The notes: a model not told the origin generated them from the letters alone. A stretch of 6,556 bases of DNA from Acidimicrobiaceae bacterium (GCA_003485885.1 DNHM01000324.1:2165-8720), one strand, 5' to 3'; positions 1-6,368 are shown, counted from the first letter of the stretch. Program-made: numbers and translations.

Positions 1-723
1 TTACCGTATTCGATTAAGGAATTGCTCGACTTTCCCGAGCGAATGTTTCCCTGAAAGAATTGCGAGCGAGGAACCAGGGCATGATAGCGCTATCCCTAGC
101 CGCTCAAGATACTCACTTCGCGTGATCTCGTGCACACCGAGGGTTGCAAGATGGTCGGTCGCCCATTGAACATCGAGCAAAACTGCGCCGCAATGTTCCA
201 AACCGCTCACCAATGCGACCAGCGCTACCTTCGATGCATCGGTAGCGACCTGAAACATTGACTCGCCTGCAAAGAGGCCGTTGATTTGTACGCCGTACAA
301 CCCGCCCACGAGGTTGCCGTCGTGCCAGGTCTCGACGCTATGCGCCCATCCGAGTAGATACAGCCGTTCGTAGGCCTCGATGATCGCCGGCGAGATCCAT
401 CCGCCATCTCGGGGCAACGATGCACACGCTCGGATCACCTGATCAAACGCGGTGTTCACCGTCACGTGATAACGCCGACACGATCGGCGCAGGCTGCGCG
501 ATACCCGAAGATCGGTGAAGTCGAGTACGCCTCGTTTGGGCGGTGACCACCAGCCGACCATGTTCCCATCATCGATAGGCATCGGAAACATGCCGTTGCG
601 GTAGGCATGAATCAGCGTCTCGGGTTCAAGGTCCGCACCCACGGCTACCACACCATTGGGGTCTGCCTGATCTGGATGAGGGAAGTTCCACGGAGTGGGC
701 GGCAGCGGAGTCGGACCAGTCAT
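1..723 (-). CDS. aat: Leucyl/phenylalanyl-tRNA-protein transferase
   Basis: This cytoplasmic enzyme moves Leu or Phe from charged tRNA onto proteins with N-terminal Arg or Lys, creating N-degrons for the ClpS/ClpAP pathway. The 240-residue protein is full length for the family (PF03588) and ends in TAA at the window edge. Visible family motifs are VVAVGADL (25-32), YRNGMFPMP (41-49), WWSPPKRGVL (58-67), AHSVETW (127-133), LVGGLYG (138-144), FAGESMF (151-157), ASKVAL (163-168), LLDVQ (182-186) and HLATLG (191-196). E154 and Q186 keep the 32-residue spacing of the catalytic Glu156 and Gln188 of the E. coli enzyme. The second Gly of the usual GGDL is Ala here (GADL). The ATG at 723 suits the family N-terminus. 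No Shine-Dalgarno is visible; a GACGGT box ends 6 nt before the ATG, suggesting a leaderless mRNA. The upstream gene is divergent, with only 17 bp between the two start codons if that gene starts at 741. Confidence 0.95.
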   Translation of the reverse strand: MTGPTPLPPTPWNFPHPDQADPNGVVAVGADLEPETLIHAYRNGMFPMPIDDGNMVGWWSPPKRGVLDFTDLRVSRSLRRSCRRYHVTVNTAFDQVIRACASLPRDGGWISPAIIEAYERLYLLGWAHSVETWHDGNLVGGLYGVQINGLFAGESMFQVATDASKVALVALVSGLEHCGAVLLDVQWATDHLATLGVHEITRSEYLERLGIALSCPGSSLAILSGKHSLGKVEQFLNRIR

Positions 724-728
724 TGCGT

Positions 729-735
729 TACCGTC
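729..735. promoter_or_regulatory. Overlapping divergent -10 boxes (bidirectional promoter) for aat and the 741 gene
   Basis: On the plus strand TACCGT (729-734) ends 6 nt before the GTG at 741. On the minus strand GACGGT (735 down to 730) ends 6 nt before the aat ATG at 723. The two hexamers overlap by five positions and are symmetric about 732, so the predicted start sites fall on the two start codons, 18 bp apart. No -35 is recognisable on either side. The call rests on spacing and symmetry only. Confidence 0.5.
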
Positions 736-740
736 ATGTC

Positions 741-1199
741 GTGCAGGAACTGGACACGCTGGTCGTCACAGCAGAAGTGCAAGCGGCGATCCGGCGACTT
801 GTTGATCGGCTGGGTGTGGTGTGCGTTGAGAGCACCCCTCGCTGGAGTTCGATCGTGGACCAACTCGACTTCGGGTCGACGTATGAACGACCTGCTGTGC
901 CCGGAACCACCTCGACCGTTGTTGTGCTCGGGTTGCCCGCTGACGTCTTGAAACATGCCCGCGACGCGACCGATACGTTCGGATTCGTCATGCCGGTCGC
1001 CCGGATCGCCACGTCCCAGATCCCGGGGTTGGGGCAGCGGGCACGCTCGTGGCGCGACGATGCGACGCTCGATCTGTGGCATGAGGGGTGGTCACCAATC
1101 AACATCGATCGGCTGCTCGTAACAACTCGGGACGCAACGATCGAATTGGTCATCGGTGATGTTCGTCCAATCCCCGAGGTGCCGGTTCCGAACGATTAG
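741..1199 (+). CDS. Hypothetical protein, unrecognised family
   Basis: I do not recognise this 152-residue protein. It is soluble-looking, with no signal peptide or membrane span, and has mixed alpha/beta character. It opens with a helical stretch (QELDTLVVTAEVQAAIRRLV). It has hydrophobic beta-like segments (STVVVLGLP, DRLLVTT, TIELVIGDV) and a Trp-rich part (SWRDDATLDLWHEGWSP). Two starts are possible: a TTG at 723, which would overlap the aat ATG, or the GTG at 741. I prefer 741 because TACCGT ends exactly 6 nt before it, matching the other genes here, and because no Shine-Dalgarno supports either start. Its TAG stop overlaps the TAA stop of the convergent isomerase gene. An intact frame with codon choices like its neighbours argues that it is real. 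It is divergent from aat and probably shares its promoter, but that alone says little about function. Confidence 0.75.
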   Translation: MQELDTLVVTAEVQAAIRRLVDRLGVVCVESTPRWSSIVDQLDFGSTYERPAVPGTTSTVVVLGLPADVLKHARDATDTFGFVMPVARIATSQIPGLGQRARSWRDDATLDLWHEGWSPINIDRLLVTTRDATIELVIGDVRPIPEVPVPND

Positions 1200-2020
1200 T
1201 TCTCGATGATGCGAACCGAGTTGATGACGACGGTGTCGCCTTCGCCGGTCACGGGAATCAGATCGAGTGCAGGAGCTTCGTCGGCTATCTCGCCGAAGAT
1301 GGTGTGAATGCCGTTCAACCAATCGGTGGCCACCGTGGTGACGAAGAACTGACTTCCATTGGTATCGGGGCCGCTGTTCGCCATGGCGAGTTGGCCGCGC
1401 TTGTCGAAGAGGCGGCCCGACTCGAATTCGTCGGGGAAAGAGTAACCAGGTCCGCCAGCGCCTGAGCCGGTGGGATCGCCGCCTTGGGCCATGAAATCTT
1501 CCATAACCCGATGGAATGTGAGGCCGTCGTAGAAGCCGTCACGAGCCAGGGCCACGAAGTTGTTGACAGCGAGTGGCGCGTCATCGGCGAACAAGGTCAA
1601 ACGAATCGGCCCGACGGAGGTATCGACCACTGCGGCATAACTCTTGGCTGGGTCAATGAGCATGTCGGGAGCGGCGTCGTAGGCGTCGTTGCGGGCCTCT
1701 GGCTCGACGAGTGACAGGGCGCCTGTGCCCGCGAATGGCTCGAAGTCGTCGGGAACCGACGACGCAAGCACGATCTCGGGGACCGGTGTGGGTTCACCTT
1801 CGGCGACTGGTGTTGGGGTGAAAGTAGCGGTTGCTGGTTCGTCGTCGCCGCCGAGAACGTTGAAGAGCACGATGATTAGGATCAGTGCCGCCATGACTGC
1901 GGCGATCTTGCCGAACTTTTTGGTCGACTCCTCGCGGGTTTCCTTGGCCTCCTCGGCCTCTACTTCGGCCAAGCGAGTCTTTCGATTTGCCTTCTGGCGC
2001 TCACGTTTTTCGGTTCCCAT
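1196..2020 (-). CDS. Membrane-anchored cyclophilin-type peptidyl-prolyl cis-trans isomerase
   Basis: This protein catalyses cis-trans isomerisation of Xaa-Pro bonds, most likely on the outer face of the cytoplasmic membrane. Layout of the 274 residues: a highly charged cytoplasmic head (1-37, Lys/Arg/Glu-rich, probably a helix or short coiled coil), one membrane span (about 38-57), a Pro/Thr/Glu-rich linker (58-90), and a cyclophilin domain (about 125-274). The cyclophilin signature is intact: FHRV (169-172) with catalytic Arg171, FMAQGGD (176-182), NGSQFFVT (221-228), and WLNGIHTIFG (234-243), whose Trp corresponds to the cyclosporin-contacting Trp of human CypA. An in-frame ATG upstream at 2071 would add 17 residues. 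I chose 2020 because MGTEKRERQ is the usual type of opening for this anchored class, and because TAGATT lies 8 nt upstream. The stop overlaps that of the convergent hypothetical gene. The gene is divergent from lysC. Confidence 0.92.
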   Translation of the reverse strand: MGTEKRERQKANRKTRLAEVEAEEAKETREESTKKFGKIAAVMAALILIIVLFNVLGGDDEPATATFTPTPVAEGEPTPVPEIVLASSVPDDFEPFAGTGALSLVEPEARNDAYDAAPDMLIDPAKSYAAVVDTSVGPIRLTLFADDAPLAVNNFVALARDGFYDGLTFHRVMEDFMAQGGDPTGSGAGGPGYSFPDEFESGRLFDKRGQLAMANSGPDTNGSQFFVTTVATDWLNGIHTIFGEIADEAPALDLIPVTGEGDTVVINSVRIIEN

Positions 2021-2028
2021 ATCCCGGA

Positions 2029-2034
2029 AATCTA
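2029..2034 (-). promoter_or_regulatory. -10 box, isomerase gene
   Basis: TAGATT on the minus strand (2034 to 2029) ends 8 nt before the ATG at 2020. This suits transcription starting at or within a base or two of the ATG. No -35 and no Shine-Dalgarno are evident. Confidence 0.45.
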
Positions 2035-2099
2035 CCCGCTTCTCGCTTTCGGGCGGGCGCAGTTGACGCAATCGGGCAGGAAGTCTGGGGTGGCTCGAA

Positions 2100-2105
2100 T
2101 ATCCT
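2100..2105 (+). promoter_or_regulatory. -10 box, lysC
   Basis: TATCCT ends 7 nt before the lysC GTG at 2113. A TTGACG at 2063-2068 lies 31 bp upstream of it, too far to be its -35. No Shine-Dalgarno precedes the GTG, so a leaderless mRNA is likely. Confidence 0.45.
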
Positions 2106-2112
2106 GCTGGCC

Positions 2113-3321
2113 GTGGCTCTGTATGTACAGAAGTTTGGTGGCACCTCGGTGGCCGACCCCGAACGCATTAGCGAGGTCGTCGATCATGTACGACGCACCG
2201 TTGCTCGCGGGGACCAGGTCGTCATGGTGGTCAGCGCGATGGGCAAAGAAACCGACGAGTTACTTCGACTCGCCAACGAGGTTTCCGACGTGCGCCCTGG
2301 TCGCGAGATGGACATGTTGATCACTGCTGGTGAGCGTAAGGCGGTTGCTCTGGTGGCCATGGCACTTCACGGTGCCGGTATCCCGGCTGACTCATTTACC
2401 GGTAGCCAAGCGGGCATCATCACCGACACCACCCACGAGAACGCCCGCATCGAAGAGGTCATGGCCGACCGAATCAAGGAATCGTTGGCCGCCGGCTCGG
2501 TGCCGGTCGTGGCTGGCTCGCAGGGAATGTCGACCGACAAGGAAGTCACGTTTCTTGGTCGTGGTGGCAGCGACACCACCGCAGTTGCACTTGCCCACCG
2601 GCTCGAAGCCGACGCATGCGAGCTCTATACCGATGTGCCAGGTGTGTTCACGACCGACCCCCGTCTGGTCACGAACGCCCGCAAGATGTCACATCTGAGC
2701 TTCGACGAACTCTTGGAAATGACTGCTTGCGGCTGCCCGAAACCAGCCATGCGTTCAGTTGAATATGCACACCGTCACGGTGTTGCACTGCACATTCGAT
2801 CAGCCTTCACCTGGGAACAGGGCACGTGGGTTAACGAGGAGGGCTCGATGGAACGAGCAATAGTCACTGCGGTAGTTCACGACATGAGCGAGGCCAAGGT
2901 TACGATCTCGCATGTGCCCGACGAGCCGGGCATCGCCGCACGCTTGTTCCGCACACTGGCCGACGAAGACGTCAACGTCGACATGATCGTGCAGAACGTC
3001 AGCAACGAAGGTGTCACCGACATTTCCTTCACCGTGCCGATGTCGCAATTAGACGGTGCGGTTGCCGCCGCCAACGGGCTCGGCATCGGCCAAGTTACGA
3101 GCGACGACAAGATCGGCAAGATCAGCCTGATCGGCGCTGGCATGAAGTCAAACCCTGGTGTTGCTGCCCAGATGTTTGAGACGCTGGCCGAGAATGGCAT
3201 CAACATCCAGATGTTGTCCACCTCTGGCATCCGCATCAGTGCCATCGTCGACGCGGGACGAACCGAAGACGCTGTCAATGTGCTCCACGCTGCATTTGAA
3301 CTGGACCGTCCGGTTTTCTAG
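2113..3321 (+). CDS. lysC: Aspartate kinase, alpha (full-length) subunit
   Basis: The enzyme phosphorylates L-aspartate to 4-aspartyl phosphate with ATP, the committed step to lysine/diaminopimelate, threonine and methionine. The 402 residues comprise an amino-acid-kinase domain (1 to about 240) and two ACT regulatory domains (about 255-330 and 335-400). Key motifs are QKFGGTSVAD (6-15), MVVSAMGKETDELL (38-51), ITAGERKAVAL (70-80), LGRGGSDTTAVALA (148-161), YTDVPGVFTTDPR (172-184), SEAKVTI (259-265), MIVQNVS (291-297) and LSTSGIRIS (368-376). The GTG at 2113 gives MALYVQKFGG, the expected N-terminus. The frame is open back to 1987, but that extension runs into the divergent gene and is unlike the family. 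The ACT domains resemble the actinobacterial enzymes inhibited jointly by lysine and threonine (family knowledge; the phenotype here is inferred). The stretch CGCPKPAMRSVEYA (206-219) departs from the commoner KVLxxRSVE form. asd follows 105 bp downstream. Confidence 0.96.
   Translation: MALYVQKFGGTSVADPERISEVVDHVRRTVARGDQVVMVVSAMGKETDELLRLANEVSDVRPGREMDMLITAGERKAVALVAMALHGAGIPADSFTGSQAGIITDTTHENARIEEVMADRIKESLAAGSVPVVAGSQGMSTDKEVTFLGRGGSDTTAVALAHRLEADACELYTDVPGVFTTDPRLVTNARKMSHLSFDELLEMTACGCPKPAMRSVEYAHRHGVALHIRSAFTWEQGTWVNEEGSMERAIVTAVVHDMSEAKVTISHVPDEPGIAARLFRTLADEDVNVDMIVQNVSNEGVTDISFTVPMSQLDGAVAAANGLGIGQVTSDDKIGKISLIGAGMKSNPGVAAQMFETLAENGINIQMLSTSGIRISAIVDAGRTEDAVNVLHAAFELDRPVF
2836..2843 (+). 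promoter_or_regulatory. Internal Shine-Dalgarno for the lysC beta start
   Basis: GAGGAGGG inside lysC contains a complete GGAGG core (2838-2842), 5 nt before an in-frame ATG at 2848. It is the strongest ribosome binding site in the window and lies at the junction of the kinase and ACT domains. Confidence 0.75.
2848..3321 (+). CDS. lysC: Aspartate kinase beta (regulatory) subunit from an internal start
   Basis: In-frame initiation within lysC at codon 246 (Met) would give a 157-residue protein, MERAIVTAVVHDMSEAKV onward, made only of the two ACT domains. In Corynebacterium and several other bacteria such a beta chain is translated from an internal start and assembles with alpha into an alpha2beta2 enzyme in which effectors bind at ACT interfaces. 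The corynebacterial beta start, at about residue 250, lies at the equivalent kinase/ACT junction. The evidence here is positional agreement plus the GAGGAGGG ribosome binding site at ideal spacing. That site also encodes Glu-Glu-Gly of alpha, so part of its conservation could be protein-level. It has no promoter of its own that I can see and is probably translated from the lysC mRNA. Confidence 0.75.
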   Translation: MERAIVTAVVHDMSEAKVTISHVPDEPGIAARLFRTLADEDVNVDMIVQNVSNEGVTDISFTVPMSQLDGAVAAANGLGIGQVTSDDKIGKISLIGAGMKSNPGVAAQMFETLAENGINIQMLSTSGIRISAIVDAGRTEDAVNVLHAAFELDRPVF

Positions 3322-4446
<1,125 letters not shown>

Positions 4447-4461
4447 ACCTCGGTTTGGCGC

Positions 4462-4467
4462 GAGACT
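4462..4467 (+). promoter_or_regulatory. Weak -10-like box, MazG-like gene
   Basis: GAGACT ends 6 nt before the ATG at 4474. It keeps the A and final T of TANNNT but has G in the first position. The gene may instead be read from the asd transcript, 27 bp upstream. No Shine-Dalgarno is visible in that gap. Confidence 0.25.
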
Positions 4468-4473
4468 GTCGAC

Positions 4474-4725
4474 ATGGAAATTGCTGAGTTTCAAGCGTTG
4501 ATGGAAACGCTGTACGGAGAAGATGATCGCGCTCGGGGTATGCCTTCCACGGTTGCCTGGTTGTGCGAAGAAGTCGGTGAGCTGGCCCAGGCGGTTCGCA
4601 AGGGCACCAAGGAACAGCAGCTCCACGAGTTAGGTGATGTATTGGCTTGGCTGTCATCGCTCGCCAATCAGCTTGACCTGTCCCTAGTCGATGCGGCGAA
4701 CCGGTACGTGACCAACCCGCCCTGA
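4474..4725 (+). CDS. MazG-like nucleotide pyrophosphohydrolase
   Basis: This is a small (83-residue) all-alpha protein of the MazG/dUTPase-like NTP pyrophosphohydrolase superfamily, which hydrolyses (d)NTPs to NMP and pyrophosphate and is often a nucleotide-pool cleaner. The metal-binding pattern is intact: CEEVGELAQA (31-40) with Glu33 and Glu36, and HELGDVLAWL (51-60) with Glu52 and Asp55. The opening MEIAEFQALMETLYGEDDRARG is typical of the short single-domain MazG-like group, which supports the ATG at 4474 over the in-frame ATG at 4501. It is shorter at the C-terminus than relatives known to me, ending YVTNPP soon after the last helix. Substrate cannot be read from sequence. It lies just behind asd on the same strand, which may mean co-transcription but not a shared pathway. 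Confidence 0.87.
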   Translation: MEIAEFQALMETLYGEDDRARGMPSTVAWLCEEVGELAQAVRKGTKEQQLHELGDVLAWLSSLANQLDLSLVDAANRYVTNPP

Positions 4726-4752
4726 CGTAGATGAGTGTGGAACGCTGGTAGA

Positions 4753-4758
4753 TAGATT
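4753..4758 (+). promoter_or_regulatory. -10 box, four-span membrane protein gene
   Basis: TAGATT ends 6 nt before the GTG at 4765. An overlapping TAGATA sits at 4749-4754. No -35 is apparent at 16-18 bp and there is no Shine-Dalgarno. Confidence 0.5.
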
Positions 4759-4764
4759 GCCTTC

Positions 4765-5178
4765 GTGGATCGCGAACTCACACAGGACGAGCTACGAGAC
4801 GCTGCCGGTGGCGACCTGTCCGTCTTAGCCGTCCTGATGCTGGTCGGTTCGGTCAGTTTCGCGGCGCTCAATATGTGGGTCGGGACGATGGGATGGATTG
4901 CGGCCGCGCTGGCGGTGTCTTCGACCCTGCTGTGGACAACAGGCCTGCTTCGTCGCTCCGCCACGATCGCGGCCTTCGTGAAGATCGGTTTTGGTTTCAG
5001 CGGATTGGCTGCACCTGCGGTTGCCATCGTGGGTGTGCTGCTGGCACTGGTGGGCGACTATCGCTGGGGTTGGGCAGTAGTTGCTGGAGCGGTCGTGTAT
5101 TTCTTCTTCTCGTTGCTGGGCCTCGAAATTATTGAACGGGCCCAGGAAACCGGCGCGATCGAGCGGTTCGAGCTCTAG
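4765..5178 (+). CDS. Hypothetical four-span integral membrane protein
   Basis: I do not recognise the family. The 137 residues start with a short acidic head (MDRELTQDELRDAAGGDL, 1-18). Four hydrophobic segments follow at about 19-37, 41-60, 75-97 and 101-120, the last rich in Val and Phe (GAVVYFFFSLLGLEII). The tail is charged (ERAQETGAIERFEL, 124-137). Between spans two and three is a basic patch, LLRRSATIAAFVK (61-73), which by the positive-inside rule suggests that this loop, and hence both ends, are cytoplasmic. There are no catalytic motifs, no signal cleavage site and no conserved His or Cys set. The GTG at 4765 is chosen because it opens the frame and has a -10 box 6 nt upstream. The TAG stop overlaps the stop of the convergent oxygenase-family gene. 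No context-based function can be offered. Confidence 0.82.
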   Translation: MDRELTQDELRDAAGGDLSVLAVLMLVGSVSFAALNMWVGTMGWIAAALAVSSTLLWTTGLLRRSATIAAFVKIGFGFSGLAAPAVAIVGVLLALVGDYRWGWAVVAGAVVYFFFSLLGLEIIERAQETGAIERFEL

Positions 5179-6044
5179 CTGTTGGGGTGACTGGCTTCGC
5201 CGCCATCTGGTGCGATCTGGGCCCAACGCAATGCATACATCATCGTGGTCATTGCTGGCCGTAACACGAACGGATCGATACCAGGAGCGACCGGTAGCAA
5301 CAGCATCGATCGGGCCCACCGGGGCAACATGGCGACCGCCGAGCTGAAGATCAACCCATAGAAGGGGAGCACCCCGATGGGTAATGCTGGTGCAAAAAGA
5401 AACCGGGTGGCGTCGCGGCATTCTTTCGATGGCGCCAATTCGCTTCGATACGAATCAAGCACGGCTGCCAGTTCGGCACGCGATTGTGGGGCGTTGTCCA
5501 CGCCAAGCGCGCTGCCGATAATGCTCATATCGGCCACGTAACGGTCGCACTCGTGGGGTGAGAGTCTCGTGCCGCCGTACTTCTGATGGGCGGTCAGGAA
5601 GCTGTCGATCTCGCTCGCATGCACCCAACCAAGCAGACGCGGATCGTCGGCCCGGTAGATGGTCCCATCAGGCATGGTGCCCTCGACGCGGCTGTGGATC
5701 GACCGCACCAGATTGATGGCCTCGTTCGCTTCGGCACCCGTGCCGTAGGTGGTCTTTCCCAGAAACGACGCTGTTCGTTGCAGTCGACCCAGCGGATCAT
5801 GTTCGTAATCGCTGTGCTCTGCGACGCCCCGCATCGCGATTGGATGGAGTGTTTGGAAAAGCAGTGCTCGGACACCACCGACGAACATAGCGGGGTCAGC
5901 ATGCACGGTGCGGACCGGACTGTCTTCTGCGATTGGGTTGGGGTCGTTGGGATCCCAGGTGGCAACCGGGGCGGTGGGGCTCTCTCCGATGACAAGTTTG
6001 CGCACGGTGGTAGAAATTCTTTGGCGAACAAAGTCGGCGGACAT
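5175..6044 (-). CDS. DUF2236 (MpaB/rubber-oxygenase-like) family protein
   Basis: The 289-residue protein belongs to the oxygenase MpaB family (PF09995, formerly DUF2236), which includes the latex-clearing heme oxygenase Lcp and fungal MpaB. Most bacterial members have no assigned substrate. Family-type segments are GGVRALLFQTLHPIAM (56-71), HSDYEHDPLGRLQRT (77-91), the Arg...Thr pattern also seen near the Lcp heme site, SIHSRVEGTMPDG (115-127), and YRADDPRLLGWVHASEIDSF (130-149). A hydrophobic C-terminal third (about 217-255) looks membrane-associated or is a buried helix pair. His67, His117 and His142 are candidate heme-ligand or active-site positions (inference). No signal peptide is present. 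An upstream in-frame ATG at 6125 would add 27 residues; I chose 6044 because MSADFVRQRI begins family-like sequence and TACCTT lies exactly 6 nt upstream. Its stop shares bases with that of the convergent membrane protein gene. Confidence 0.85.
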   Translation of the reverse strand: MSADFVRQRISTTVRKLVIGESPTAPVATWDPNDPNPIAEDSPVRTVHADPAMFVGGVRALLFQTLHPIAMRGVAEHSDYEHDPLGRLQRTASFLGKTTYGTGAEANEAINLVRSIHSRVEGTMPDGTIYRADDPRLLGWVHASEIDSFLTAHQKYGGTRLSPHECDRYVADMSIIGSALGVDNAPQSRAELAAVLDSYRSELAPSKECRDATRFLFAPALPIGVLPFYGLIFSSAVAMLPRWARSMLLLPVAPGIDPFVLRPAMTTMMYALRWAQIAPDGGEASHPNS

Positions 6045-6050
6045 GTACCG

Positions 6051-6056
6051 AAGGTA
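6051..6056 (-). promoter_or_regulatory. -10 box, DUF2236 gene
   Basis: TACCTT on the minus strand (6056 to 6051) ends 6 nt before the ATG at 6044. It supports that start over the upstream ATG at 6125. No -35 or Shine-Dalgarno is seen. Confidence 0.5.
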
Positions 6057-6356
6057 TGGCCTCACGGCACTAGGCGCGCCGTCTAACGGGACACTTCTCC
6101 GGACAAGGCAGGACTGTTCTGTCACACATATGCTTGCTCGCTCTCATACGTGTTTGTTTGTGCAGAGGCTTCTGCGGCTCCGCCGACCCGGTGGTGCCAC
6201 GGTCGTATCAGTAAGGAAGCAGCCGTGAGCCACACCAGAGTTGCGGCACCTGTATCGCCGTTCGTGTCTGCGACGTTCGCCTCGTTCTGTCGGCTTAAGG
6301 TCGCAGATTTCGTCAACTTGGTTGCCGGGTACTGCAGGCTGGAGGGGTCTATCGAA
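6057..6356. other. Longest intergenic stretch; inverted repeats, no convincing gene
   Basis: About 300 bp lie between the divergent DUF2236 and dehydrogenase promoter boxes. I find no tRNA-like fold and no recognisable protein on either strand. It holds a short hairpin (GCAGA 6162-6166 with TCTGC 6171-6175), an 8-bp inverted repeat (TCTGCGAC 6267-6274 with GTCGCAGA 6300-6307, 25-nt loop), and the left half of a 10-bp inverted repeat (TCGTATCAGT 6203-6212) whose partner lies at 6372-6381. TATGCT at 6129-6134 resembles a -10. A 44-codon frame from GTG 6225 to TAA 6359 has AAGGA 7 nt upstream but no recognisable product. The stretch could hold regulatory sites, a small RNA or a leader ORF; none is established. 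Confidence 0.4.
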
Positions 6357-6362
6357 TAACGT
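6357..6362 (+). promoter_or_regulatory. -10 box, dehydrogenase gene
   Basis: TAACGT ends 6 nt before the GTG at 6369, the same spacing as at 741, 4765 and 6044. No -35 or Shine-Dalgarno is visible. Confidence 0.5.
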
Positions 6363-6368
6363 CGTCTG

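Noticed and set aside
2063..2068. TTGACG as a -35 for lysC
   Set aside because: It matches a good -35, but the spacer to TATCCT is 31 bp and no -10 lies 16-18 bp downstream.
2021..2071. 17-residue N-terminal extension of the isomerase from an ATG at 2071
   Set aside because: The ATG at 2020 opens a typical Lys/Arg/Glu-rich head of anchored cyclophilins and has a -10 box 8 nt upstream. The extension would consume the divergent promoter region.
1987..2112. 42-codon N-terminal extension of lysC in the same open frame
   Set aside because: The extension does not resemble any aspartate kinase N-terminus and would overlap the divergent isomerase gene. MALYVQKFGG from GTG 2113 is the expected opening, and a TATCCT box sits 7 nt before it.
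4825..5421. 198-codon open frame on the minus strand
   Set aside because: It is antisense to the four-span membrane protein and out of frame with the DUF2236 gene. It is His/Arg/Gln-rich with no domain; a shadow frame.
5586..6086. 166-codon open frame on the plus strand
   Set aside because: It is antisense to the DUF2236 gene, whose family motifs are clear. No start signal or domain.
6045..6125. 27-residue N-terminal extension of the DUF2236 protein from an ATG at 6125
   Set aside because: The extra residues are not family-like, and the -10 box TACCTT at 6056-6051 would lie inside the coding sequence. The ATG at 6044 fits better.
6057..6368. tRNA or other structured RNA gene in the long gap
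   Set aside because: No cloverleaf, T-loop GTTCGA-type sequence or CCA-adjacent stem could be assembled; the inverted repeats are short with long loops.
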